Notes: generated by a model from the letters alone, not told the origin. A stretch of 30,094 nt of DNA from JAZDLO01 sp043801935 (GCA_043801935.1 JAZDLO010000050.1:1-30094), one strand, 5' to 3'. Numbered from the stretch's first letter, positions 15,468 through 23,711 are shown. Made by a program: numbers and translations.

Positions 15468-16328
15468 ATGACGAAAGACCCGACAGACGCTGTTGCGGCC
15501 GACTCTGCCGAAGAGATAGACCGCGACGAATCCGACGGGGGCTCGCTGGTCAAAGCGGTCCAGCGAGCCATGCGGATCGTCAGGCTATTCGATTCTCAAC
15601 ATCCTGAATGGACACCCTCCGACCTGGGCAAACGGTCGGGGCTGAGAAGAACCACCGCTTACAGGCTCATGAACACCCTGGAGGCGGAGGGCGTCATCTC
15701 TTTGAGCGAGCAGACCGGTAAGTACTCCCTGGGTCCCGCTGTGTTCCAGCTGGCGTACGTGTGGATATCGCAGGCGGCACTGGCACGGATCGCGGTACCG
15801 CATCTGGAACGGCTCACGTCGGCTACAGGCGAGACGAGCAACCTGATGGTGTGGAATGGGGATGGCCCGCTGTGCGTCGCCCACTCGCCGTCTCCGCGGC
15901 CTTTCAAGTTGATGATGTCGGTGGGTCAGAAGAGCACCGATCTTGCGAATGCCGACAGCAAAGTGCACCTTGCCTTCGGGCCTGAAGAACGGCGGAGAGA
16001 ATGTCTTCGCCGGCAGTTGGAGCCCCTTACCCCGTTCACTGTCACGGATCCGGAGAGGTTGGAAGCCGAGCTGCAGCGCGTGACCCGCGAGGGTTTGGCG
16101 TATGACATCCAGGAACAGCAGCTTGGGGTATGTGCCGTGAGCGCGCCCGTACGCGATTTCAGCAATGAGGTCAGGGCCAGCCTGACCGTCGTCGTTTCGG
16201 AGGCGCGGTACGGGCCGACGGAGGCCAAACGGTACGGTCAGATGATCAAACAGGTGGCGACGGCTCTCTCATACGATCTGGGATACCGGGGGGAAGCCTC
16301 TTTGGAAGACGGCGAACACGACCAGTAG
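15468..16328 (+). CDS. IclR-family transcriptional regulator (286 aa)
   Basis: The N-terminal winged helix-turn-helix is typical of IclR (LVKAVQRAMRIVRLFD, then SDLGKRSGLRRTTAYRLMN and LEAEGVI), preceded by an acidic ~30-residue tail. A GAF-like effector domain follows (residues ~110-275: IAVPHLERLTSATGETSNLM, GVCAVSAPVRDF). The chosen ATG has GAGG nine bases upstream. Longer in-frame starts (15453, 15381) lack a good SD. The gene sits inside the rightward operon, 37 bases after ubiD and 47 before the second synthase pair. It is a good candidate to control the shared divergent promoter region at 12.3 kb. Confidence 0.93.
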   Translation: MTKDPTDAVAADSAEEIDRDESDGGSLVKAVQRAMRIVRLFDSQHPEWTPSDLGKRSGLRRTTAYRLMNTLEAEGVISLSEQTGKYSLGPAVFQLAYVWISQAALARIAVPHLERLTSATGETSNLMVWNGDGPLCVAHSPSPRPFKLMMSVGQKSTDLANADSKVHLAFGPEERRRECLRRQLEPLTPFTVTDPERLEAELQRVTREGLAYDIQEQQLGVCAVSAPVRDFSNEVRASLTVVVSEARYGPTEAKRYGQMIKQVATALSYDLGYRGEASLEDGEHDQ

Positions 16329-16375
16329 GGACAGCTCGCGGGGAGACATAAGACAGATGGGGAGTCAATGAGGCT

Positions 16376-17302
16376 ATGAGCGACTGGATATCTTGGCTGG
16401 AGGATCTGACCCAGGAGGACAGTGGATCAGTAGGCAGGAAGTGCGCGAATCTCGGCGAGTTGACGAGGGCCGGTTTCCGGGTGCCTCCGGGTTTCGCCTT
16501 GTCTTTGGGAGCCTACGAAGGATTCCTTCGGGCCACAGGCGCGGACGGGGAGATCCGAGAGTACTTCGCTCTTTTTGATGCAGACCCCAATGATCCCAAG
16601 CAGCTGGCGAAGTTCACCGAGGCTTCAGCGGCCGCACGCGAGATCGTCGAATCGAAGGCTATGCCCCGGGACATCGCTGATCCACTCGCACGCTACTACG
16701 ACGAATTGTGCGCGAGGACCGGTGTCCAGGACGTCCCCGTTGCGACTCGCTCCGCGGGGCCGGCGAGCCATCCGGGACAATATGAGAGCTTTCTCAACGT
16801 GACCGGTCATGCCGGCGTCGTGGAGAACGTGATCAAGGTGTGGTCGAGCACCTTCAATACCCGTTCGCTCGTCGCCCGGGCTCGCAAAGGACTCCCGCTC
16901 GAGTCCGACCCGATCGGGGTGGCCGTACTCAAGATGGTCGACGCAGATGCGGCGGGGGTCATGTTCACCGCGGAGCCTACGACCGCCGATGCGACCAGGA
17001 TCATCATCGAGGGAAGTCCGGGGCTGGGGGAGATCGTTGTGAGCGGAGCGGTCATCCCTGACAACTGGACCGTAGATACAGCAGAGTTCGCGGTGGTAGA
17101 GTGCAGAGCCGCGCCGACCGGACAGCGAGCCTGCCTTTTCGACGAAGAGGTGACCGAGATCGCGAGGATCGGCAAGCGCATCGAAGCGCATTTTGGCAAA
17201 CCGCAGGATATAGAATGGGCCATCGATCGCAGCCTGCCCTCGAACCCTATCTTCATACTCCAGGCACGGCCCGAGACTTTCCGGATCAACTTCAGATTCT
17301 AG
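16376..17302 (+). CDS. Phenylphosphate-synthase-like ATP-binding subunit, copy 2 (308 aa)
   Basis: This is a paralogue of the gene at 6157-7107 with the same PPDK N-terminal ATP-grasp domain. Motifs are GRKCANLGEL, TRSAGPASHPGQYESF, AGVMFTAEPTTADATR, GLGEIVVSG and ILQARPETF near the C-terminus. ATG 16376 is preceded by AGG at close range and by GGGGAG about 11 bases upstream, so initiation may be weak or coupled. It is followed after 16 bases by its large-subunit partner, the same gap as in copy 1. It would hydrolyse ATP to AMP and Pi while charging the partner histidine. Confidence 0.87.
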   Translation: MSDWISWLEDLTQEDSGSVGRKCANLGELTRAGFRVPPGFALSLGAYEGFLRATGADGEIREYFALFDADPNDPKQLAKFTEASAAAREIVESKAMPRDIADPLARYYDELCARTGVQDVPVATRSAGPASHPGQYESFLNVTGHAGVVENVIKVWSSTFNTRSLVARARKGLPLESDPIGVAVLKMVDADAAGVMFTAEPTTADATRIIIEGSPGLGEIVVSGAVIPDNWTVDTAEFAVVECRAAPTGQRACLFDEEVTEIARIGKRIEAHFGKPQDIEWAIDRSLPSNPIFILQARPETFRINFRF

Positions 17303-17318
17303 ACAAGGAGCTATGACG

Positions 17319-18995
17319 ATGTCGGGGTACTCTTCCGAAGGCGTGCTCGTAAACTGGGACGAGGAGCGCGACATGGCGCTTCTCGAGCGCTACAAGGTCT
17401 GGATCCTCGACCGGAAAGAGACCCTTCGTTGCGCTACCCCCTTCGACCTATGGATGCTCCAGTACAACTACGACAACATCGGACTGCAGTACGGGCACGA
17501 GTATTTCTCCGTGCCCGAGTGCAGGGGCTTTGACTGCAAGCTCAGGGACGGCTGGGTCTACAACGGCACCCTCTTCACGACCGACGAGGAACGCAAGGAG
17601 CGGACGGCCAGGTTCGAGGAACGGATAGCGCCGTGGATCGAGGACTTCGGCCGCGAATACCACAAGGGCGTCGACATGGTCATGGAGTTGAACGAAAAGG
17701 CCAAGGCCGTTGACGTCGAGAGGTGTGAAGACTGGGAACTTTCCGACGCCTTTGACGACTGGATCATCCTCTACCGCAGAGCGGGCAACCTCCACATGGT
17801 GTGGCTCAACGCCTACTGCAAGATCTACGAGATGTTCGAGGAGATGTGCAAGGAGTTGGTCGGGATCGATCGGAACGACCGTCTGTGGAACGATCTCATG
17901 GCCGGCTTCAACCACAAGATCCTGCAGACGGACCGGGAGATGTTCAAGCTGGGCGCCAAGGCCCGGGCAAAGGGGCTCGAGCCGGTCTTCGAGGAGACCC
18001 CGGACAGCGAGGAGCTGCTCGCCAAGTTGGAGGATTCCGACGTCGGAAGAGCCTGGCTGGAGGATTTTCGCGAGTTCCTGAACGAATACGGTTGGCGCAC
18101 CATCGAGAATTGGGATGCCAGCCACCCTACCTGGATCGAGAAGCCCAGCCAGGTGTTGCCGTCCATCAGGCGTTTCATGTCGGTTCCGGTCTTCGCGTTG
18201 GACGAGGCTCTACCCAAACTTGTCGAGGCCAGGAGGAAGGCGGAGAGCGAGGTGCTTTCGCGAGTGCCCGCGGACAAGAAGGACGCCTTCGCCAAGCTGA
18301 TGAAGGCCGCCCAGTGGTCCAGCATCGTGGACGAGGAGCATCCATTCTACGCGGAGAACTACGGTAACGCCCTGGCTCGCCGGGTGACCAAAGAGATCGG
18401 CAAGAGGTTCGCTGCTCAAGACATAATCGACGATCCTCAAGATGTCTATTTCCTGTTGCCGGAAGAGATCAGCGTTCGCATACTGGGCAGGTTCCCGGCC
18501 AAGGACTTGGTAGCCAAGCGCAAAGAGGAGCATGCACGCTTCCGCCGGGCCGAACCGGACCTCTTCATCGGGGACATCACCAAGCTCGGAGAGGTCATAG
18601 CGAGCAGCCCGATGCTGCGCAGCACACAGCAGCCGCACCCTCGAGTCCGGCCGGAACTGAAGGCCGATCTTTACGGCACGGTCTCGACCCCCGGCGTGGT
18701 CGAGGGCGTGGTCAAGGTGCTGCTTTCGGAGGAGGATTTCGACAAGTTCGAGCCGGGCTGCATCCTGGTCACCATCGAGACATCCTCGGTCTGGACTCCC
18801 TTGTTCAATATCGCCAAGGCCATCGTCACCGATGTGGGCGGTATCCTCAGCCACTCGGCCATACTGGGCCGGGAGTACGGACTGCCGGTCATCTCGGGCT
18901 GCGTCGAAGGCACGAAAAAACTCAAGACGGGGATGCGGGTGAAAGTCGACGGCGATGCTGGGGTCGTCTATATCCTGGAGACTCCAGAAGGATGA
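17319..18995 (+). CDS. Phenylphosphate-synthase-like large subunit, copy 2 (558 aa)
   Basis: This is a paralogue of 4473-6140. By hand count 53 of the first 79 aligned residues are identical without gaps. The phospho-acceptor histidine is His512 in LSHSAILGREYGLP, the same number as in copy 1, and the PEP/pyruvate barrel is again absent. The start at 17319 (MSGYSSEG) is chosen over ATG 17313 because AAGGAG (17305-17310) is 8 bases from the former and only 2 from the latter, and because copy 1 begins the same way. It probably transfers phosphate to a phenolic hydroxyl. Divergence from copy 1 in the central domain suggests a different acceptor. Confidence 0.86.
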   Translation: MSGYSSEGVLVNWDEERDMALLERYKVWILDRKETLRCATPFDLWMLQYNYDNIGLQYGHEYFSVPECRGFDCKLRDGWVYNGTLFTTDEERKERTARFEERIAPWIEDFGREYHKGVDMVMELNEKAKAVDVERCEDWELSDAFDDWIILYRRAGNLHMVWLNAYCKIYEMFEEMCKELVGIDRNDRLWNDLMAGFNHKILQTDREMFKLGAKARAKGLEPVFEETPDSEELLAKLEDSDVGRAWLEDFREFLNEYGWRTIENWDASHPTWIEKPSQVLPSIRRFMSVPVFALDEALPKLVEARRKAESEVLSRVPADKKDAFAKLMKAAQWSSIVDEEHPFYAENYGNALARRVTKEIGKRFAAQDIIDDPQDVYFLLPEEISVRILGRFPAKDLVAKRKEEHARFRRAEPDLFIGDITKLGEVIASSPMLRSTQQPHPRVRPELKADLYGTVSTPGVVEGVVKVLLSEEDFDKFEPGCILVTIETSSVWTPLFNIAKAIVTDVGGILSHSAILGREYGLPVISGCVEGTKKLKTGMRVKVDGDAGVVYILETPEG

Positions 18996-19004
18996 GCCGG
19001 CGAC

Positions 19005-20492
19005 ATGGGTGAAGAAGGCAAAAAGGCGGCCGAACTAGGCATCTATGAAGAGCTGCGCCCGCTCTTCTATCCGCGCAGCGTGGCGGTAGTCGGCGTCTCT
19101 CAAGACGCCTGGAAACCCGGTTCCTCTATGTTCCGCGCGCTCCTCCGTTTCGGGTTTGCGGGCCGGCTCTATCCGGTCGGCGCTCGGGGGGGAGAGCTGA
19201 TGGGGATGGAGGTCCATACCTCGGTCGCCTCCCTGCCGGAGGCCGTGGATCTGGCCTTCCTTTTCGTGCCCGCTCAGGCGTTGCCCTCAGTGGTGCGGGA
19301 ATGTCGGGAGAAGGGCGTCCGAGCGATCATCGCGTTCACGAGCGGATTCAGCGAAACAGGCACGGAGGCCGGAAAGGCGCTGGAGGCGGAGCTCGTCAGG
19401 GAACTCGACGGCAGCTTCCGCATGGTCGGTCCAAACTGCCTCGGCCTGTATTGCCCGGCGGGGGGCGTGACCCAGCACCCGGGTGAAGGGTACTCGCGCC
19501 AGAGCGGTGACGTGTCCTTCATCGCCCAGAGCGGTGGGCTGTCGGAGGATTTCGCCCGGGCGGCGCCCAACTTCGGTTTCTATGCCAGCAAGGTGATCAG
19601 CTACGGGAACGCCTGCGATCTCAACGAGGCCGACCTCCTCGAGTACATGGGTGCCGACCCGGCTACCAATGTCATCGGGATGTACATCGAGGGAGCGCGG
19701 AACGGCCGGAAGTTCGCCGAAGTCCTCAGGCGGGTCTGCGCGAAGAAACCGGTCGTCGTATGGAAGGGAGGCGTCACGCCGCAGGGCGCGGCGGCTGCGA
19801 GCAGTCATACCGGCTCTCTAGCCGGCAGCCTCGAGGTCTGGGCTGCACTGCTGCGCCAGGCAGGAGCGGTGCAGGTGGGCAGCCTCGAGGAGTTGTTGGA
19901 CACCGTGGCGGCCTTTCACTTCCTTCCCGGACTCGCCGATCTCCGGATCGGATACGTGTGCGCCGGAGGGGGGAGCAGCGTGACGGCCGGCGACGCCTCC
20001 TATCGGGCCGGCCTCACCCTCCCGCATATGAGCCCCGACACCCGCGAGAAGATCGCCTCCTTCCTCCCTCCGGTGGGTACAAGCGCCTCTAACCCCGTAG
20101 ATGTTCTCGCGCCGTTCCCGGCGCCCGGTGACGTGAAGGGCATCCTCGGGGCGATGGCGGAATCTGGAGAGGTCGGCCTCATCATGGTCGACAAGATCGT
20201 GCTGTCTACCGAGCTGCGGCGCCTGTTGCATTACGCGGACCAGTCTCCCACTGAAGATGAGCCCTGGCTTTCGGAGATACCCGTCGACATTCAGCGGTCG
20301 TCAAGCATACCGGTAGTCGTGGTGCTCAGGGAGAACCTCGATCCGACGGGCGACGTGGCGGTCGAAGCGGAGAGGCTGCGACTGCGCCGCTATTATCAAG
20401 AGAACGGCATCGCTGTATTCCCGACTGCGGACCGGGCGTTCCGAGCGCTTGGTCATGTGACCGGCTACTACCGGCGAGGTGAGACGGCATGA
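19005..20492 (+). CDS. ADP-forming acyl-CoA synthetase, alpha (CoA-binding) subunit (495 aa)
   Basis: This is the alpha half of an ACD-type NDP-forming acyl-CoA synthetase: R-COOH + CoA + ATP to R-CO-CoA + ADP + Pi, reversible. A CoA-binding Rossmann domain is at residues ~22-150 (PRSVAVVGVSQDAWKPG, RAIIAFTSGFSETG, VGPNCLGLYCP). Succinyl-CoA-ligase-like domains follow, with the phosphorylated histidine His268 in SSHTGSLAGS. The third domain extends to residue ~490. It starts 9 bases after the synthase large subunit without a strong SD, so it is probably coupled. Its stop overlaps the beta-subunit start (ATGA). In this context it could recover ATP from acyl-CoA products or activate an aromatic acid. 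Confidence 0.92.
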   Translation: MGEEGKKAAELGIYEELRPLFYPRSVAVVGVSQDAWKPGSSMFRALLRFGFAGRLYPVGARGGELMGMEVHTSVASLPEAVDLAFLFVPAQALPSVVRECREKGVRAIIAFTSGFSETGTEAGKALEAELVRELDGSFRMVGPNCLGLYCPAGGVTQHPGEGYSRQSGDVSFIAQSGGLSEDFARAAPNFGFYASKVISYGNACDLNEADLLEYMGADPATNVIGMYIEGARNGRKFAEVLRRVCAKKPVVVWKGGVTPQGAAAASSHTGSLAGSLEVWAALLRQAGAVQVGSLEELLDTVAAFHFLPGLADLRIGYVCAGGGSSVTAGDASYRAGLTLPHMSPDTREKIASFLPPVGTSASNPVDVLAPFPAPGDVKGILGAMAESGEVGLIMVDKIVLSTELRRLLHYADQSPTEDEPWLSEIPVDIQRSSSIPVVVVLRENLDPTGDVAVEAERLRLRRYYQENGIAVFPTADRAFRALGHVTGYYRRGETA

Positions 20493-21241
20493 AGAAAGAC
20501 AGGGGCAGAGTGGTGATCGAGGCCGCCTTGGCGCGCGGACGCTTAGGTCTGAGCGAGCATGAGGCCAAGCTGGTGCTGCAAGCTTACGGGATCCCGGTGA
20601 CGCAAGAGAAGCTTGTGCTGAACGTCGAAGAGCTTGCGGCGGCGTTGCCGGCCTTCGAGTTCCCGGTGGTACTGAAGATCGATTCCCCCGATATCCTCCA
20701 CAAGACCGAGGCCGGCTTGGTCGCGCTGGGCTGCAAGACCGCGGAGGAGACCGCAGCCGAGTTTCGCCGGATCCTGCGGTTGTCCGAAGAGCACTATCCG
20801 GAGGCGACGATCAACGGCGTACTGGTGCAGGAGATGGTGACCGGATCCGTGGCCGAATGCATCGTGGGCATGAAGAAGGACCCCCAGTTCGGTCCGACGA
20901 TCCTCTTCGGTCTGGGCGGCATTTTTGTCGAGGTGTTCGAGGATGTGGCCTTGAGAGTGGCGCCGCTCACGAGATCGGATGCCGCTCAGATGATCCGGGA
21001 GACCAAAGGCTACAAGATCCTTGCCGGGGCGAGGGGGCGGGCCAGGGCCGATGTCGCCGCGATCGAAGACATCTTGCTCAAGATGTCCGATCTGGCCCTT
21101 GATCTGGAGCCCTATCTCTCGGAGATAGATATCAATCCGCTCATGGTGGGCATGGAGGGACATTCGGCGAAGGCCGCCGACGCCCTGATGTTGCTGGACG
21201 GCACCGCGGCCGGTGTGCCGGATAGCGGCGGGCGTCGATGA
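20489..21241 (+). CDS. ADP-forming acyl-CoA synthetase, beta (ATP-grasp) subunit (250 aa)
   Basis: This is an ATP-grasp subunit of the ACD family with LSEHEAKLVLQAYGIPV at the N-terminus, the phosphate-relay histidine His71 in SPDILHKTEAG (the position known from archaeal ACD beta), and EIDINPLMV near the C-terminus. Length matches stand-alone beta subunits. The four-base overlap with the alpha gene indicates co-translation of a heteromeric enzyme. Separate alpha and beta genes are typical of anaerobic archaea and some bacteria, whereas many bacteria carry a fused form. Confidence 0.92.
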   Translation: MKKDRGRVVIEAALARGRLGLSEHEAKLVLQAYGIPVTQEKLVLNVEELAAALPAFEFPVVLKIDSPDILHKTEAGLVALGCKTAEETAAEFRRILRLSEEHYPEATINGVLVQEMVTGSVAECIVGMKKDPQFGPTILFGLGGIFVEVFEDVALRVAPLTRSDAAQMIRETKGYKILAGARGRARADVAAIEDILLKMSDLALDLEPYLSEIDINPLMVGMEGHSAKAADALMLLDGTAAGVPDSGGRR

Positions 21242-21251
21242 AGACAGGCCG

Positions 21252-21971
21252 ATGAGTATCTGGCTGGAGACCGTCGAGATCCGCGGCGATGAGTTTCCGG
21301 CGGCGGACAGGTACCCGTTCGATATCACCCCCCTCCAGGGACGCCAGGAGCTGAGATTCCGAGAGGTCGTCAGCTTTCTCGTGGGCGAGAACGGCTCCGG
21401 TAAGTCCACCCTTGTCAAGGCTTTGGCACGGCGTTGCGGCCTCCACATGTGGGGACAACCCGAGCGCCCCTTGACAAAGGGCGAGCTCTCAGCCGCGGCT
21501 CTGAGCAGCCATCTACGGGTGACTCTGACCAACGGGCCGGTGACTGGCGGCTTGTTCAGCGCGGAGACCTTCAGGGAGTGGGCGGAGTTCCTCGACGACG
21601 TGGCGCGGCTTGATCCCGGCCAGGCCAAGTACCATGGCGGCGCGGAGCTGACTGCCAGGTCTCATGGAGAAGGGATCCTCGCCTATTTCCGAGGACGGTA
21701 TCGCGTTCCGGGACTGTATTTCCTCGACGAGCCTGAGAGTGCGCTCTCACCTGCCAGCCAAGTGGAACTGCTGCGTCTTCTACAGGCTTACCGTCGCTCA
21801 GGCCATGCTCAATTCGTTATCGCAACGCACTCGCCGATCATTATGGCTCTCCCCCAGAGCCAGATCTTTCACTTCTCAGACAAGGGTATCGAGGAGACTC
21901 CCTACGAATCGACGGAGCATTTCCAGCTCTATCGGGCTTTCCTGGCGGACCCACCAGCGTTCCTATCTTAA
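21252..21971 (+). CDS. Small AAA/ABC-type ATPase (predicted ATPase, 239 aa)
   Basis: The protein is a single nucleotide-binding domain resembling COG3910 predicted ATPases. It has Walker A GENGSGKST (residues 45-53), a signature-like SHGEG (137-141), Walker B GLYFLDEPE (Asp159, Glu160), and a switch histidine in ATHSP (His193). No permease or DNA-binding domain is attached. ATG 21252 (MSIWLETVEI) is preferred to an in-frame start at 21239-21213 that would overlap the beta-subunit gene more deeply. It is the last gene of the rightward run, 10 bases after the ACD beta gene. Its role is unknown, and similar solo ATPases are often house-keeping or defence-linked. Confidence 0.82.
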   Translation: MSIWLETVEIRGDEFPAADRYPFDITPLQGRQELRFREVVSFLVGENGSGKSTLVKALARRCGLHMWGQPERPLTKGELSAAALSSHLRVTLTNGPVTGGLFSAETFREWAEFLDDVARLDPGQAKYHGGAELTARSHGEGILAYFRGRYRVPGLYFLDEPESALSPASQVELLRLLQAYRRSGHAQFVIATHSPIIMALPQSQIFHFSDKGIEETPYESTEHFQLYRAFLADPPAFLS

Positions 21972-21973
21972 GT

Positions 21974-21988
21974 AGCCCCGATAGGGCT
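21974..21988 (+). terminator. Small hairpin after the rightward operon
   Basis: AGCCC (21974-21978) and GGGCT (21984-21988) pair around a 5-base loop two bases after the ATPase stop. There is no T-tract, so termination activity is uncertain. Confidence 0.3.
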
Positions 21989-22028
21989 GCCCGACCGCCA
22001 GAGACTGCTTCCCAGAGGTGAGGACAAA

Positions 22029-22066
22029 CGTGGCCGCGCAGTCTCGAACAAGACGGCGCGGCCACG
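22029..22066 (-). terminator. Strong hairpin terminator downstream of the solute-binding protein gene
   Basis: CGTGGCCGCGC (22029-22039) pairs perfectly with GCGCGGCCACG (22056-22066). A further GTCT/AGAC step inside leaves a six-base loop. On the minus strand it starts 14 bases past the solute-binding-protein stop and is followed by TTTGT, as expected for an intrinsic terminator. It may also stop rightward read-through from the ATPase gene. Confidence 0.75.
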
Positions 22067-22080
22067 CTCTCACTGACCGG

Positions 22081-23538
22081 TTACGGGTTGAGAGGTATCA
22101 GTTTCTGCTGCACCGTCACCGGGTTATTGTTGGGATTGCTGACGATAACGATGTCGAACGGGTACTTGCCGGCGCCCTTGATCCACTGGCCGCCGTAGAG
22201 CGGGGTCACCACCACGTTCTGGACTGGGTGCGGACCGGCCATGTCCACCGGGGCGGTGAAATCGAGCGGGCCGCCGATCGATTCCTTCATGTTGGTGGAG
22301 GCGATATTGGCGATGATTTCCTCTTTGTCATCCACGTTCTTTGTACGGGTGAGCACGTCATGCGCCCAGTCGCCGAGGAGGTGGTGCAGTATCGGCTGCT
22401 GCCACATGTCGTCGTTCTTGGCCTCCCACTCGTCGGCGATCTGTTGACAGGTCTTGCCGGTCAGAGGCGAGGTGAAGGGGAACGTCGGGTGCCAGAACAT
22501 GGGACCGGAAAGGTTGTACCCGATGTCCCCAACCGCCACCATGGCTGAGGGGAACAGAATGGCCTTGGCGAGATCGAACACCTTGGGCTTCCATCCCTGC
22601 TGGGTGGCCTGCTTCCAGAAGTTCACGAAGTCGGGCGGGATCATCAGTCCGGTGAAGATCTCAGCACCGGCGTTCTTGAAGTTGCTGATTATCGAGGTGA
22701 AGTCCTCGTTCGGCTCCTGATACAGCCCGCCATCGACCAGCTTATAGCTGTTCTTCTCGATGAACGGAGGATACGAATCGCGGTAGGCGTTTCCGTCGGT
22801 GTTGTTGGGCCAGACGGCGCCCACGACCTTGTTCGTGGGATATTGGTCCCATAGGCTGAGGCTCACATTCTGGATCTGCTGTAGGCCCCAGAACGCGTGG
22901 TAGGTCCATTTGAAAGGCGTATCTGGGGTGGCGCCCCGACCGAAGTAGTAGGGCTCCATCGGGCAGTCGCAGGTGAGACACGGCGTCGATTGCGCCTCGG
23001 CCTGGTCGGCCACGGGGTTCACCGTGTCGGGCGAGGCGGCCGCCATGATGATGTCGACCTTGGAGTTCTGAATCAGGTCGCCGGCTACTTGGGAAGCCCG
23101 CATCGAGTCAGACTGGCTGTCCACTACCTCGAACTTGATGGGGTGCTGCAGGCCGTCGCCGCAGACGATCCCGTCGCCGATCCCCTCGGTCCACTGGTCG
23201 ATGCAGAACTGGTCGGCCATCCCGAAGGCCGCGATCGGCCCCGTGATGGGCGTGACGTAGCCGATCTTGAGCTCGCGGCCGGCATCGGGGCCCGCGCTGA
23301 CGGTGGTCGTTGCGCCTCCCGCGGTGGTTACCCCCCCGGTAGTGGTTGGACCTGCGGTCGTGGCACTCGCTTCTTCCCCACCGCACGCTGCCAACAGACC
23401 GCCTAGACCGGCCCCTAGACCCACTACGGCACCGGCCACACCGGCCACCTTGAGGAATTCCCTTCGGCTGACTGCTTTCTTGGCAAGAGAGGCGGCTTCT
23501 TCGTCGTGAATCTGGTTGTCGTTCTCAATGTCTGCCAT
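22081..23538 (-). CDS. ABC transporter substrate-binding lipoprotein, branched-chain amino-acid type (485 aa), Tat-exported
   Basis: This is a type-I periplasmic binding protein (Leu/Ile/Val, Peripla_BP_6 family). The N-terminus carries a twin-arginine motif SRREFLK (residues 24-30), a hydrophobic Gly/Ala/Val segment and a lipobox LLAAC (Cys52), so it should be exported folded and lipid-anchored. A Thr/Gly-rich linker follows, then the ligand domain starting LKIGYVTPITGPIAAFG. This family often binds aromatic acids in degraders. The gene is monocistronic: a strong terminator follows, a LysR gene is divergent, and no permease or ATPase gene of the transporter is present. AAGGGG lies close upstream of the ATG. 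Confidence 0.93.
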   Translation of the reverse strand: MADIENDNQIHDEEAASLAKKAVSRREFLKVAGVAGAVVGLGAGLGGLLAACGGEEASATTAGPTTTGGVTTAGGATTTVSAGPDAGRELKIGYVTPITGPIAAFGMADQFCIDQWTEGIGDGIVCGDGLQHPIKFEVVDSQSDSMRASQVAGDLIQNSKVDIIMAAASPDTVNPVADQAEAQSTPCLTCDCPMEPYYFGRGATPDTPFKWTYHAFWGLQQIQNVSLSLWDQYPTNKVVGAVWPNNTDGNAYRDSYPPFIEKNSYKLVDGGLYQEPNEDFTSIISNFKNAGAEIFTGLMIPPDFVNFWKQATQQGWKPKVFDLAKAILFPSAMVAVGDIGYNLSGPMFWHPTFPFTSPLTGKTCQQIADEWEAKNDDMWQQPILHHLLGDWAHDVLTRTKNVDDKEEIIANIASTNMKESIGGPLDFTAPVDMAGPHPVQNVVVTPLYGGQWIKGAGKYPFDIVIVSNPNNNPVTVQQKLIPLNP

Positions 23539-23650
23539 CGACGCCCCTTTTCGTTCAGAATGACCGGGTGCTGTGCAACACCAAGGCCGATTGCGTGTCC
23601 CCCGCCCACAAGCGGCGCACTTGTCCCCTCAATATAGTCCCGCGAGAAAG

Positions 23651-23696
23651 GGCAAAGGTCGCTTTGCCTCTCCTTTGCATGGGTCGACATTCCCAT
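23651..23696. promoter_or_regulatory. Candidate LysR operator with palindromes and phased half-sites
   Basis: GGCAAAG (23651-23657) and CTTTGCC (23662-23668) form a perfect palindrome around four bases. A third CTTTGC half-site begins at 23673, 11 bases (one helical turn) after the second. ATGGG (23679-23683) and CCCAT (23692-23696) form another inverted repeat lying between the -35 and -10 of the LysR promoter. The arrangement suggests autoregulation and control of the divergent binding-protein gene. Confidence 0.5.
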
Positions 23697-23702
23697 TACA
23701 AT
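23674..23702 (+). promoter_or_regulatory. Candidate promoter giving a leaderless LysR mRNA
   Basis: TTTGCA (23674-23679) and TACAAT (23697-23702) are spaced by 17 bases. The expected start point (about 23709-23712) coincides with the LysR ATG at 23712, so the mRNA would have a leader of 0-3 bases. No Shine-Dalgarno sequence is present. Confidence 0.5.
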
Positions 23703-23711
23703 CATGCATAG

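Noticed and set aside
14693..15571. A 292-codon open frame antisense to the UbiD gene
   Set aside because: It mirrors a well-supported UbiD gene, has an amino-acid composition rich in Arg/His/Asp typical of GC-rich shadows, and shows no domain.
20543..21628. A 361-codon open frame antisense to the ACD beta and ATPase genes
   Set aside because: Both sense genes have intact catalytic motifs; the antisense product has no recognisable motif and spans two genes.
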